The notes under the pieces: generated by a model
What the model saw: the letters and a program-made list of their open reading frames with translations, nothing else
Databases searched by the model: none
Told to the model about the DNA's origin: nothing
In this document: positions 45,886 through 57,700 of the stretch, one piece after another
Layout of the letters: each line of letters starts with the position of its first letter
How positions within the stretch are numbered: position 1 is the first letter of the stretch
Translations under genes and position numbers: made by a program
Source of the DNA: Okapia johnstoni
Lineage: Eukaryota; Chordata; Mammalia; Artiodactyla; Giraffidae
Direction of reading: 5' to 3'
Assembly: GCA_024291935.2 (NCBI GenBank)
Contig: CM044315.1
Location: 77,668,385 to 77,732,384, forward strand
DNA length: 64,000 bases

Positions 45886-47314
45886 TTCCTGCACTATGTT
45901 TCCATTTTTAGACATTCTCTTTCAACATTTTAAAGAGGCTTGAGCAATATTAAGCATACCAGAAAGCATGACATTAGAAACTGGGGAATCTCAAGGCTGG
46001 ATTCAGAAATCAGCAGGTAGGAGCAAAGATGGGAAGGCTGGGTTAAGCCCAAACAGAGCATACAGGTTGGAGACATCACTGTTTCCCTCTCCTTAACCAC
46101 CAGGTGGCTAGATGCAGTGCCCGCAAGCGGACAAAGAAAGGGAGGTGTGAAGGCAGGACTGAGAGCCTAGGAGCTGACCTCTGGGTCAGGAGCCAGGTGG
46201 CATTTGAAGTTCCAGGCCAAGGTGCAGGGCCTACCTAATTATTTATGGATGACTTATCAGACCAAGTTACTTCTGATTGCAGACTGCTACTTATTTAATT
46301 CCTTGACAACTCACTACACGTAACAGTTTACAGCTTAAAAAGACCAAAGCCTGTAATTTACCCCTCTGTCTGGACATCAGAAACTCCAGAAGAACTCGTC
46401 AAAGATGTTGATTCTTGGGGCCCATCACTGAAATATGGATTATTTTGGTCTGGATGAGGTCTGGGAAACTGTTTACTTTAAAAAAAAAAAAAACACTCCA
46501 GGTAATACTGAGGCTCAGCCTGGTTTGGGAAACTCTATGATAAATTAGTGATTTTATAGCTGAGGAAAAAGGCCCCAAACCAGGCAAGATGACTGCCCTT
46601 ACATCATACACAGTTTTGGTGGCAACGTTCCTTCCATCCCTTTGTTGTAATTTTTCTCTGCACTTTCGTGCCAGACAACACAACTGGAAAATATCTAAAA
46701 AATAAGGATTTGATTATTGTCTGCTTCTAGGGAAGATTTCTGGGAAGAGGCTAGCTGTTCCTAGCATGTCTCAGTTGAGCACCTCAAGGGACAGCAGAGG
46801 AAACCAGAGGCCCCCGAGAATCTTTAAGTCCAGATGGCTTCCTCATTTGATTGCTGAGAGCTGAGAATTCCCCAGGCCCATGACCCCTGGAGCCCGGTGC
46901 TGGATTATCTGTTGCACTGGGTTATTGTGCCTGGCCCCTGCAACTGCACGGAGAATTGTGTGTTGCCTGTGTAGACTGAAGCTCTCCATCCGTCATGTGT
47001 GCATTTGCTCTTGCCTGTGGTGAGGGAGCAGACGGAGATGATGTATAGATAGCTGGGCAGACAGCAATGATAGAGAATGATTGGGAACTCAGGCACAAAG
47101 CTCGGCTGGGGGACCCTCACCCCATTGAAGCTGGAATTGATTGGCTGGAACTTTCTCACCCTTCTCAGTTTGTCTCAGAGACAGCAGCCTGCACTGTGTC
47201 CTCTGGGAAAAGGAATTGCTGTCAAGGTCGGGGAAGCTCTGGGTATCTCAGAGATGTTCTGCCATATACCTTATTCCCAGAGGCAGGTGATTCTCCACTC
47301 TAGAAACCAAGTGA

Positions 47315-47580
47315 GGACTTCCCTAATGGTCCAGTGGTTAAGAATTGCCTGCCAATGCCGGGGACTTCAGTTTGATCCCTGGTCCAGGAAGATCCCACAT
47401 ACCTCAGGGCAAGTAAGCCTGTGCATCACAACTATTGAAACCCACATGCTTAGAGCCTATGCTTCACAACAAGAGAAGTCACCACAATGACAAGCCCACA
47501 GATCACAAATAGAAATTAGCCCCCACTCTCTGCAACTAGAGAAAGCCCTCACACAGTGAAGACCCAGAAATAAAAACAAG
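47315..47580 (+). repeat. CHR-type SINE
   Basis: Head GACTTCCCTAATGGTCCAGT, body CACAACAAGAGAAGTCACCA and TCTGCAACTAGAGAAAGCCC, tail AGACCCAGAAATAAAAACAA. Confidence 0.88.
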
Positions 47581-48004
47581 TGACTCTCCAGTAGCCTTCT
47601 GTTTCCTGAACCCCTTCTGTCTGTACTTGGTCTCCTTCCCATCTCCTTCTGCTTTTCTACCTTTGGCTCACACTAAATGATGTTCTTTCTTGGGTGCCGG
47701 ACACAGGTCTTATCCCCATATGTGTGGGATATGACCTGTCTCAGCAGATTTTGCAGGGGTATCAAAAAAGTAAGCAAAAAATCTAAGGTGGTGTCAAGGT
47801 TACTGAGGATGGTTGAGGATCTTAATAATGTTAATTGCATTAATACGGATCCAGGTACAAATGTCTATGTTCATCTAATTTCCCAGGAGAACATCAGAAA
47901 AGTGTCTAACCCCCTTTCAAATAAGTTCTCCTAACTTACTGGGTAGGTCATGTGAGTACACCTGCTAAGCCCTCAGGCAGTGTGGGGCAGGGGGCTGGTA
48001 CACG

Positions 48005-48165
48005 AATGGAGTTGGGAGGCCTGGGTTTGAGTCCTAACTCTGCCACTTTCAGGCTGTGCCCCTTGGCCAAGTCATTTCACATTTTGCTATCAATACTCAC
48101 CTCCCAGGGTTGTTGCAGGACTCAAAAATGTCTGGCATGGTGAAAACACTTTGTCAGCTAGAAAA
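48005..48165 (+). repeat. MIR SINE
   Basis: GGGAGGCCTGGGTTTGAGTC, CTCTGCCACTTTCAGGCTGT and CTCCCAGGGTTGTTGCAGGA. Confidence 0.75.
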
Positions 48166-48284
48166 TTCCTTACAAATGTCAGTTGTTGCTACAGTGTTCC
48201 ATGGGAGAAGGTAAAATAAGAACCCACTATTCAGCGTTTGTGATCCAAGTGGAAGACAGAATCTCACAGCTTAAACAAGGAAAG

Positions 48285-48490
48285 TTGAAATGAAAAGTGT
48301 TAGTCACTCAGTCGTATCCACCTCTTTGTGACCTCCGTGGACTGTAGCCCACTTGGCTCCTCTGTCCATGGAATTCTCCTGGCAAGAATGCTGTAGTGGG
48401 TTGCCATTCCCTTCTCCAGGGGATCTTCCTGACCCAGGGATCTCCCGGACTGCAGGCAGATTCTTTACCCTCTGAACCACCAAGTGTATC
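48285..48490 (-). repeat. Bov-tA SINE, antisense
   Basis: GTTAGTCACTCAGTCGTATC, TCCATGGAATTCTCCTGGCA, CTTCTCCAGGGGATCTTCCT and GCAGATTCTTTACCCTCTGA. Confidence 0.9.
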
Positions 48491-49589
48491 TGCAAATCAC
48501 AAAGAACTTTCTGTGCCAAGGGCTCCCCCCTGAGGAAGGTTGGTTCCAGGCAGCTGGCGTAAGACTGGCAGACTTTCTGGAAGAAGAGAGCACACGCCCT
48601 TGGTTCCCTTAGCCTTGGGCAATGCTACACTCTTAGAGCTGCTTCTGAACAAGGCCCAAATGCAGCCATGACCAGCTGGAAAACAACTTCAGGAAGTCGT
48701 GGGCGGTACTTGGTGTGGAATCCAGACTCCACGGGGTGCGGTGTGGGTTTCCACCAAGAAGTAGTTGCTGCTCACTGCCTGAATTTCAGCTTCCTGGAAG
48801 TGGGAGGACACAATTTTCCCACTTCCAGGAAATGAAACCAGGATGTTTCACCAAGGGGTTCTCCCAGACAGAGCCCCAGGGCAGAGTTTGGGGTGTCATT
48901 CTAATACGTCCAGCGCTTTCTTCCCCATTTAGGGGAATTGTGTCTTTTTATTTCATGTCCCTCCCTCCCTCTCTCTGGAGGGAAGGACAAAACCGCTACA
49001 GAAAGACAAGTCTCCCTCCTTCCCAGAGTTGATGAGAGGAAGAAATGAGAACAAGCATCTCCAGCACGGGTGTAGAGAAGGTTCATGGATGTCCACATCC
49101 TCAGTATGTATTAATGTCTTTGGGCCGGTCCCTTTTGCTCCCTGGGTCTCAGTTTTCTCATGCACTCTGTGGAGATTAGACTGATACCCAAGGCCCTCCC
49201 CCCTTAAGAGCCACCCTCTCTCTGACCTGCTGCTCGCTAAGCATCTTCAGCAGCCTCAGTCTTATGAGCTATGAAGTGGGACACCTGGGCCTTGTGGACG
49301 TTCCACAGAAGACTGAGGCTTTGTCATCACCCACAAATCAAGAGCAAGATCTGCACCTGACCTCAGTACAGTGCCTGCCATCTAATGAGCCCCTAGTAAA
49401 TATTTATGAAAAGAATGAATGAATGAAATAGATGGACTATCTCCACCCATTCATGCTGTCTCTATAAGATGTTAAAACTATACTAATTTACGACTGTTAT
49501 TACTAGAAGACATCGCCTCAGCTCTCTTGAAGGTACCCCATTTTTATCCCACCCCACAAGTAGTATGGGGAACAGGAAGAGGTTGTCTT

Positions 49590-50125
49590 AGCCCATCAGG
49601 CTAATAGAATAGAATACCATAAACTGAGTGGTTTATGTGAAAGTGAAAGTTGCTCAGTCGTGTCTGAGTCATTGCCACCCCATGGACTATACAGTCCATG
49701 GAATTCTCTAAGCCAGAATACTGGAATGGGTAGCTGTTCCCTTCTCCAGGGGATCTTCCCAACCCAAGGATTGAACCTAGGTCTCCCATGTTGCAGGCAC
49801 ATTGCTGGGTGGCTTATAAGCAACAGAAATTTATTTTTCATAGTTCTGGAGGGAAGTCCAAAAGAAAGGCATCCACAGATTCAGCATCTGGTGAGGACCT
49901 GCTTCCTGGTTCATAAACAGTTATCATCTCACTGTGTCCTCACGTGGTGGAAGGGACAAGGGAATTCTCTGGGGTCTCTTATATGGGCACTAATCCCATT
50001 CATGAGGGCTCCAACCTTATGGCCTCATCACTTCACAAAGGCCTCATCTCCAAATATCATCACATCGTGGGTTAGGTCTATCAACACATGAATTTGAGGG
50101 GACACAAGCATTCAGTCCATAGCAG
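49590..50125. repeat. Old interspersed repeat split by a Bov-tA
   Basis: The flanks CCATAAACTGAGTGG and GGTGGCTTATAAGCAACAGA, then AGTTCTGGAGGGAAGTCCAA, GCACTAATCCCATTCATGAG and CATTCAGTCCATAGCA belong to one widespread old repeat. I do not assign its class. Confidence 0.6.
49636..49805 (-). repeat. Bov-tA SINE, antisense, with target-site duplication
   Basis: Body: GTTGCTCAGTCGTGTCTGAG and CTTCTCCAGGGGATCTTCCC. The flanks CTGAGTGGTTTAT (left) and CTGGGTGGCTTAT (right) differ at two bases and look like a 13 bp target-site duplication. Confidence 0.88.
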
Positions 50126-50126
50126 A

Positions 50127-50260
50127 GGTTCTCAAACCTTAGTCTTCTATATAAATATCACTGGGGAGCTTGCTAAACGTCAGATTCATGAGCCCATCCC
50201 AGAGACACTTAAACAAAATCTCTATGAGAAGGACCCAGATATCTACTTTTAGTGTGGTTC
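50127..50260 (+). mobile_element. MER5-like hAT fragment
   Basis: It opens GGTTCTCAAACCTTAGTCTT and continues ATCACTGGGGAGCTTGCTAA, as in the 5' end of MER5-type elements. The far end is lost. Confidence 0.6.
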
Positions 50261-51542
50261 ATCTTTTTTTTTTAATTCAATGGACTATGTTGCTCTCTGT
50301 GGTTTATGCACAAAGACACACGCATGCTCATGTGAAGAGAAACCACCCTGTGCTGTACCCAGGACATGGAACAGAAAGTGTCAGGCCTACCCAGGAACAT
50401 ATTCTTTTGCCTTTTTTGATGCTAAGGATTTCATACATTTCTCTTTTAGATTTATATTAGGTTTTATGAGCATCCCAGTCACATTACAGGATGTCTGAAG
50501 AAACAGAAGAGCTGTGATTTTTGTAAGAATAAACAGTCAGAAACTAACCAGCCTGACAGGGACAGCAAACTTAACCAGCACTAGGTAATGAGATGATGTC
50601 ATTCAAACAGTGATGAAACAATACATTTCAACTCTCATTTCCTTAATCTGATGATGTTTTGCTGCAAAGTGATGATAGAAATGATTGTCCAATTTCTTAC
50701 AATGTTAGTTTCCTCATCATCTCTGGTTTTGTAGACTCTGAATGTACTGCATTCCTTTGCAATTTAGCTTTGAAAGTCTTGAGGTTGGGCTGGTCAGAAA
50801 CACTCTTCAGTCTCTCTAACTTCTGGTGCTCAACTCAACAAACCTGAGTTGAGTGCAGAATTTTACCATTGTGTTTCATATTTTCATATGGTTTCATGTT
50901 ACGAATTAGTGTCCTTTTCAGCTTGAAGATCTCTTTTAGGATGTCCTGTGAGGCTGCTCTAGTGGTGATGAACACCCTCGACTTTGTTCACTTCATTTCA
51001 GAGAAACAACTTTTCTGAGTAAAGATTCTTGGCTGGAAGTTTTGCTTCCAGCATTTGAATATATCATCCCACTCTCTCCTGGCCTGCTGAGTTTCTGTTG
51101 AGAAATCTACTGTGGTTCATTTTTTAACACTTTATTGTTGAAATGTCAAACACTGAGCCAACAGTATCATGAACTCAAGTTCTTGTGACCCAACATTAAA
51201 AGATTTCAACACATGGCATTCTGGTTTCATTTATATCCCCACCCACTTTCCCTCTAAATCCTGGACATCATACTGTTTCATCCATACTGCTTATGTTTAT
51301 ATTTCTAAAATATAAGTACTTTTAAAAATTCCTAAAATAACAATAATTCCTGATATTATCAAAAGTTCAATCATATTCAAATTTGCCCAATTGTCTCATA
51401 ACATTTTTTAACACTATAGGAATATTTATTGAAATCAGATTAAATTTATTAACATAGGGGAAATCAGCATCTTTAATAAAGACAAATATTTCTATCTGAA
51501 AATGCATATCTTTCCATTTGCTTATCTTATTTTGTATCCATC

Positions 51543-51768
51543 ATGCTTGTGTGCTCAGTCAGTCAAGCTCGTTCAACTCTTTGTGACCCCATGGACTGTA
51601 GCCCACCATGTTCCTCTGTCCATGGGATTTTTCAGGCAAGAACAGTGGAGCTGGTTGCCATTTCCTCCTCCAGGGCATCTTCTCAGTTCAGGGATCAAAC
51701 CCGCATTTCCTGAGTCTCCTGCATTGGCAGGCAGATTCTTAACCGCTGAACTACCTGCGTGTATCCAT
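51543..51768 (-). repeat. Bov-tA SINE, antisense
   Basis: CTTTGTGACCCCATGGACTG, TCCATGGGATTTTTCAGGCA and GGCAGGCAGATTCTTAACCG. Confidence 0.9.
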
Positions 51769-51789
51769 CAGTGTTGTGTTAAAGTTTTT

Positions 51790-52372
51790 CCATATAGGTT
51801 TGCATCTCTTGTTAGAGTTATTGTTAGTTATTTTATCATTTTTGTTGACATTGTAAGTGGGACTTTTCTTTTTCTATTACGTTTTCTAGCTAATATTTTT
51901 AATATAAAAAAGCTATTAATTTATGTATATTTTTGTACTCTTCTGCCTTACTGACTTCTCCTACTGTTTACAGCAAAAATTTTAGTTGACTTCTTGGGTT
52001 TTCTAGAGAGACAACCATATTGTCTGCAAATAATAAATGTTTTCCTTCTTCCTTGTCAAATTTTAAACTTCTAATGTCTTTCTCTTACCTAATTGCATTG
52101 GCTATTACCTCCAATATAATGTTAAATAACAGTGATGACATGGGCATCCTTGTCTTGTTTGTGACTTTAGTAGAAATAATGCCTGAATTCCCACTTCACA
52201 ATTAACAGTGTTGAAAAAAATAAATAGTAGTTCCCTAACTGTTCCATTTGGATCTGAAAAAGATATATTTTTTCACATTAGGAAAAGTGAACTTGACTTC
52301 TATCTTATAGAGTTGCTTTTAAAAATCAAGAGTGTTGATTTTAGCAAATGTTTTTCTAACACCTATGGAGAT
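51790..52372 (-). repeat. L1 ORF2 fragment, antisense (left part)
   Basis: The antisense L1 ORF2 order is clear: TTGTCTGCAAATAATAAATG, then ACCTCCAATATAATGTTAAA, then GGGCATCCTTGTCTTGTTTG. It is interrupted by the BovB and resumes after 53500. Confidence 0.75.
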
Positions 52373-53499
52373 CATCGAAAAAGCAAGAGAGTTCCAGAAA
52401 AACATCTATTTCTGCTTTATTGACTATGCCAAAGCCTTTGACTGTGTGGATCACAATAAACTGTGGAAAATTCTGAAAGAGATGGGAATACCAGACCACC
52501 TGACCTGCCTCTTGAGAAACATGTATGCAGGTCAGGAAGCAACAGTTAGTATTGGACATGGAACAACAGACTGGTTCCAAATAGGAAAAGGAGTACGTCA
52601 AGGCTGTATACTGTCACTCTGCTTATTTAACTTATATGCAGAGTACATCATGAGAAATGCTGGGCTGGAGGAAGCACAAGCTGGAATCAAGATTGCCGGA
52701 AGAAATATCAATAACCTCAGATATGCAGATGACACCACCCTTATGGCAGAAAGTGAAGAAGAACTGAAAAGCCTCTTGATGAAAGTGAAAGAGAGTGAAA
52801 AAGTTGGCTTAAAGCTCAACGTTCAAAAAACTAAGATCATGGCATCTGGTCCCATCACTTCATGGGAAATAGATGGGGAAACAGTGGAAACAGTGTCAGA
52901 CTTTTATTTTTGGGGGCTCCAAAATCACTTCAGATGGTGACTGCAGCCATGAAATTAAAAGACGCTTACTCCTTGGAAGGAAAGTTATAACCAGCCTAGA
53001 TAGCATATTGAAAAGCAGAGACATTACTTTGGCAACAAAGGTCCGTCTAGTCCAGGCTATGGTTTTTCCAGTAGTCATGTATGGATGTGAGAGTTGGACT
53101 GTGAAGAAGGCTGAACGCCGAAGAATTGATGCTTTTGAACTGTGGTGTTGGAGAAGACTCTTGAGAGTCCCTTGGACTGCAAGGAGATCCAACCAGTCCA
53201 TCCTAAAGGAGATCAGTCCTGGGTGTTCATTGGAAGGACTGATGCTGAAGCTGAAACTCCAATACTTTGGCCACCTCATGCAAAGAGTTGACTCATTGGA
53301 AAAGACCCTGACGCTGGGAAGGATTGGGGGCAGGAGGAGAAGGGGATGACAGAGGATGAGAGGGCTGGATGGCATCACCGACTCAATGGACATGAGTTTG
53401 GGTAAACTCTGGGAGTTGGTGATGGACAGGGAGGCCTTGCATGCTGCAATTCAGGGGGTCGCAAAGAGTCGGACACGACTGAGCGACTGAACTGAACTG
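52371..53499 (+). mobile_element. BovB (RTE) LINE, 5'-truncated, frame broken
   Basis: A sense BovB that starts at the IIEKAREFQKNIYF region of the reverse transcriptase and keeps the YADD box. One in-frame codon is missing near 52795. An extra T in the TTTTATTTTTGGGGGC run (about 52903-52912) shifts the frame. The second half is open again until a TGA at about 53347, where related copies have Arg. It ends in AACTGAACTG. It lies between two copies of ATGGAGAT (52365-52372 and 53500-53507), a probable 8 bp target-site duplication in an antisense L1. Confidence 0.94.
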
Positions 53500-53560
53500 A
53501 TGGAGATGATAATTTGATTTTCACCCTAGATCCATTAATGATGAATTTTATTATAGATTT
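53500..53560 (-). repeat. L1 ORF2 fragment, antisense (right part)
   Basis: GGAGATGATAATTTGATTTT resumes the L1 antisense order that stopped at 52372. The extent to the right is unclear. Confidence 0.5.
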
Positions 53561-53564
53561 CCTA

Positions 53565-53790
53565 TTTTTTGGTGGTTTTTTAAAAATGTAAGTACAGTTG
53601 ATTTACCATGTTGTGCCAGTTTCAGGCGTATAGCAAAGTGATTCAGATATATATTTTTTTTCCAGCTTCTTTTCCATTATAGGTTATTAGAAGATATTGA
53701 ATATAGTTCTCTGTGCTATACAGTAGGTCCTTGATATTTATCTATTTTACATATAGTAGTTTGTATCTGTTAATCCTATAACTTTTTTAT
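53565..53790 (-). repeat. L1 3' UTR fragment, antisense
   Basis: GTACAGTTGATTTACCATGT, GCAAAGTGATTCAGATATAT, TCTCTGTGCTATACAGTAGG and a TTGTATCTGTTAATCCTATA end. Confidence 0.75.
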
Positions 53791-54237
53791 TTATAGTTGG
53801 TTTGTTCAAATCAGGCTCCAAATAAGATCCATACCTTTTAACTGGATATGTCTTTTAAGTCTGTTTTTTTTACCTTTTATTTTTTAGTAATTTTAGACAC
53901 ACATAGAAGTTGCAAAACTGATACAGAATTCTCGTGTACCCTTTACCCAGCTTCCCTTAATAATAACATGTTACATAGCCATAGTAGAATTATCAAAACC
54001 AGGAAACTGGCACTAGAACAATACTATTAAAACTATAGACTTTATTTGGATTTTACCAGTTTTCATATGCACTTCTTTTTTGTTTCCTTTTGCATATATA
54101 AGTCTATGAAACTTTATCACATGCATAGGTTTGTGGAACCATTGTCTGGATACAGAACTGTCGCCCGTTCTGCTGTTTATAAGGACTAGCGCGTCTGATG
54201 CTCACATCTCTTCCACGGGAGGTATATTTTTATTGCT

Positions 54238-54445
54238 GTTGTTGCTGCTTCTGTATCATTGTTGCTTAGTCACTAAGTTGTGTCCGACTCTTTTGCAACC
54301 CCATGGACTTGTAGCTCACCAGGCTCCTCTGTCCATGGGATTTCCCAGGCAAGAATACTGGACTGGGTTGCCATTTCCAGGGACTGAACCCACATCTCCT
54401 GCACTGCAGGCAGATTCTTTATCACTGAGCCACCGGGGAAGCAGA
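54238..54445 (-). repeat. Bov-tA SINE, antisense
   Basis: GTTGTGTCCGACTCTTTTGC, TCCATGGGATTTCCCAGGCA and GGCAGATTCTTTATCACTGA. Confidence 0.9.
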
Positions 54446-54583
54446 AATAGGCTCAGAGAGGTCACACAGAATTTTGATGTACGTGCTTCTCAACCTTGTC
54501 TTCCCCTGTCACATTCCCTTGAACCCTGTCTTCCTCAAACTAAAGGAAGTCCAACCATAACTCCTCTTACTGCCATGAAAGGT

Positions 54584-54812
54584 GGGCTTTCCAAGGGGCA
54601 CTAGTGGTAAAGAACCTGCCTTCCAGTGCAGGTAGACATAAGAGACGTGGGTTCGATCCCTGGGTCGGGAAGATCCCTTGGAGGAGGGCATGGTAATCCA
54701 CTCCAGTATCCTTGGCTGGAGAATCCCATGGATAGAGGGGCCTGGCAAACTATGGTCCATAGGTTCAGAAAGAGTCGGACACAACTGTAGCGACTTAGCA
54801 GGCACACACACC
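54584..54812 (+). repeat. Bov-tA SINE, sense
   Basis: GTGGTAAAGAACCTGCCTTC, GGTTCGATCCCTGGGTCGGG, CACTCCAGTATCCTTGGCTG and AAAGAGTCGGACACAACTGT. It is about 140 bp from, and opposite to, the copy at 54238-54445. Confidence 0.9.
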
Positions 54813-55099
54813 ATAAGAATGTCCTTTGCTTTTTCCTCATTGTGCCAGGAGGAAAGACCCAGGATGGGAGATTCTGCCTTCTGGACAGAGAGGGACAGAA
54901 ACTGAAATAGAAACCACCCAGGGGCTCTGTGGATAAGCTGGGAGCTTCTGAAGTTTCTTCAAAATGTATCATCCAAATTTCCCACAATGTTAAGATTCTG
55001 TGTTTTTCACTCTTTACCAAGCAAACTCCTGCCTATCTCCTAAAACCCAGCTCAGAGGTACAGCAAATGACCATGTATAAAGCCACAGAGGGAGTCACA

Positions 55100-55285
55100 T
55101 CACATTCCAAAGAATCTTACAGACCATGATCTCTGACCACAGTGAAATATAATTAGAAGTCAACAAGAAAACTATAAACCTTCCATAGGTTGAGAAGCTA
55201 AAAAACACACTTATAAATCATCCATGGGTTAAAGAGGAAATGACAATGAAATTATGAAATATTTAGAACTGAATGATAAGGAAAG
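55100..55285 (+). repeat. L1 ORF2 fragment, sense
   Basis: GACCACAGTGAAATATAATT then AGAAGTCAACAAGAAAACTA and AAAGAGGAAATGACAATGAA, the order of a short ORF2 piece. Confidence 0.6.
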
Positions 55286-56840
55286 CACAAGCAGTTTCTA
55301 TTTCCTTTGTAAAGTCAAAGTCCCTGGGCCCACATGCTAAGACTCTTCTGCACTCCCCACCCTTCTCCTCCCAGCTCTGGGTCCCAGGAGGCTGACCTCT
55401 ATGAGCTACATCAACTGGTTCCCTTGTTCTCGGCTTCTGGTAGGATTTGGCCAATGGGGAAACCTTCCCAGAAATCACATGGAGGGAAGTGAGGCCCCTT
55501 TTTACCCCCAGTCCTTCACAGTATGATTTGCTGTAGGCAGGGTATTCCAGTGGAGCTCAGGCCACAAATCTGGTCAGTAGTGCCATACTCATGGCTCCCA
55601 CTTTTACCTCTCCCTCCCAGCACCCCTCCAGCCTTGGGCAGACAGCAAATGGCTGCTAGTCCTTTTGTGATACGCAATCCTTGTGGTTTTCCTACACCCT
55701 GACTATGGCTCTAAATACTGCCTTCTTTAAACTCTCGAGCACCCACTTTGGGTATTCCATGTGGTTCCTGCCAGTAACGCCACGCTTACCAAGTGCTCAC
55801 TTTCAGTACATAACCAAGTTCTCACATCTGGATGGCTGAGCTCTGACCTTGTGTTATCTCTGTGTGTTGGTCCCCCACCCCACCTGGGCTGACCCATCAG
55901 CACCTGAGGTCACCACTGGGTCAACTCCATCACCTGATCTCCCCGTTCTCAGTGCACAAAGTCACACTCAGTAAAGGGTATTAATCATGATACCAAACAA
56001 ATGAAGGACTAGGTTTGAATTCCTTCTGTATACACTAGAACATGCAAATGTTCGCTTATAGAGGATCTGGGGCAGAGTTAAGACTCAGATATTGGGGGAG
56101 GGGGGAAGAGAGTGATAGCTTTAGACTGGGGCAAATATAGGTATCCAACAAAAAAATGACTCTTTAGTTCATTTTTAAGAATCCAGTGTGTTCTCATGCC
56201 ATCCAGCAAGCAGATGTTCCAGACACAAGAGGAGCCCAGTGGGGTATCTGTGCCATGTAAATGCCTCCTGCCCCTCTCCCCACTTGCTCTCCTCCAGCAC
56301 CCCTCCAGAGTAATTTCTGCAGCCCATCTGTCTGCCTTGGCCCTCCTGCTGTAGAAGGCCCCCACCCTTTCCTCCCATCCCAGGGCAGAGCCTGCTAACT
56401 GGTCCCTGGGCCTGGGATCCACAGTGCGCATTCTGTGCTTCAGCAGGGTATGGGTCTGCCCTCAGGGGAAAAGAACCCAGGTAGAAAAGTAGGGAAAGCA
56501 AAACAGGTCTTGAAGAGTTTGGATCTGGTTGGAAGAAAGGAGGGAAAAAAGATGTTCCAAAGTGGGAATAGCTGGAACAAAAATGTGGGTGGGTGGGTGG
56601 GGGGAAACGGTGGGAATGGGATGACTTGGCCCAGGAGTGAGGAGAATCTGCCCAGCCTGAGCCAAGACCCCAGCCCTGGTGGGTGAGGTGAAAGTCTGAT
56701 CTGAGCACCCTTGGGAGCCAGTCTTTTGAGTAATGGTTCCCAAAGCGTTCGTTCATTCAATCAGCAAATGGGTTATTAAGTGCCTGCTGTGTGCCAGGCA
56801 CTCTGTCAGGGGCTGAGGGTATGGGAGTGGATGGCAGATC

Positions 56841-57700
56841 TGATCTCTAATTGAGCTCAGCGACAAGGGAAACAGATTCTAGGAGGGGAAGGAAACCACC
56901 ATTATCCAGCTCCAGACAGAAGCTGGTTTGTCCCCATTTTACAGTCAAGGAAACTGAGGCTGCCTCCTTGGCCCTCCTAAGAGAACCAGCTCTTCTTAGT
57001 CCTTTGCCCCCGGGAAGCTGGGGGAGCGATACGGACTTTCCGGAAAGGCGAAGGTATTGGGAGGGGGGTCCTCTCTCCCCGCCCCTTCCCCGCCCCTTGG
57101 CCGCAGCGTGGCGGGGCCGGGAGGGCCTGGGCGGAGCTGGCGTCGCCTCGGGGGCGGAGGGCGACAGCGGGTTCGGCAGGGCACGCAGGCAGACAAGCGA
57201 GAAGACCGGCACGGCCGGGAACCGGCAGAAGGAGAGAACCACGCGCTGGGGATGTGACTCCGCGACCAGAGAGGACTCGCGCTAACCCACCCGGCGGACC
57301 CCGCGAGTGAGTTCCCTCCGCGCCCCGCGGCGCACACAGCCCAGCCTCTCTTCCACTTTCCTATCTTCGGCTGTCCCGGCCTGGCACCGTCCCCAGACGA
57401 CCTGCGCCCGGAGCAGGCTGCCCACAACCCTGGTTCCGGGGTCCGGGGCTCGGAGCTGGAAAGTCAGGGTGGGGTGGGGGCGCGTCGGTTGAAGAGGGCG
57501 TGTCCTCGCAGGCGGAAATTTCAGGCCTGCTCCTCTGGGTCCTACGACGCATCTGTCCTAGCAGCTGGGCTGGGGAGACGGGGGCGTCAGGTGTTCTGGG
57601 AGAGGTCGAGAAGTGGTCGTGGGTGGCCGAGCGCCACGGGGAGAAGCTGGGAGTCCTCGCCTCGACTTTTCTCTTGGATTTCTGCTCTCAGCGCTCCCGC
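56841..57700 (+). promoter_or_regulatory. MOB3C: CpG island, probable MOB3C promoter
   Basis: GC and CpG density peak between about 57000 and 57320 and stay high to 57700. GC boxes (CCCCGCCCC, twice in 57077-57098) and no TATA box are seen. It lies 3.4 kb upstream of the MOB3C coding start and on the right side of it. Assignment to MOB3C is by position. Confidence 0.65.
57120..57306 (+). other. MOB3C: Candidate non-coding first exon of MOB3C
   Basis: A strong donor, CGA/GTGAGT, at 57306/57307 closes the CpG-richest segment. A good acceptor exists at 60739/60740, in front of the MOB3C start codon. This would make a 5' UTR intron of 3.4 kb. The 5' edge is not visible and is set arbitrarily. 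Confidence 0.4.

Larger units (their letters stand above)
39086..56840. other. Repeat-rich intergenic region, ATPAF1 to MOB3C
   Basis: About 18 kb without any exon I can recognise on either strand. The listed repeats account for roughly a third of it. The remaining blocks (for example 39100-40060, 46000-47300, 48500-49580, 50260-51100 and 55300-56750) show only short, non-conserved-looking frames. Open frames longer than 100 codons here are BovB or chance. Confidence 0.6.

Noticed and set aside
56175..57427. Several overlapping 100-190 codon frames near the second CpG island
   Set aside because: Composition-driven frames on both strands with no domain, no consistent splice borders and no match I recognise.
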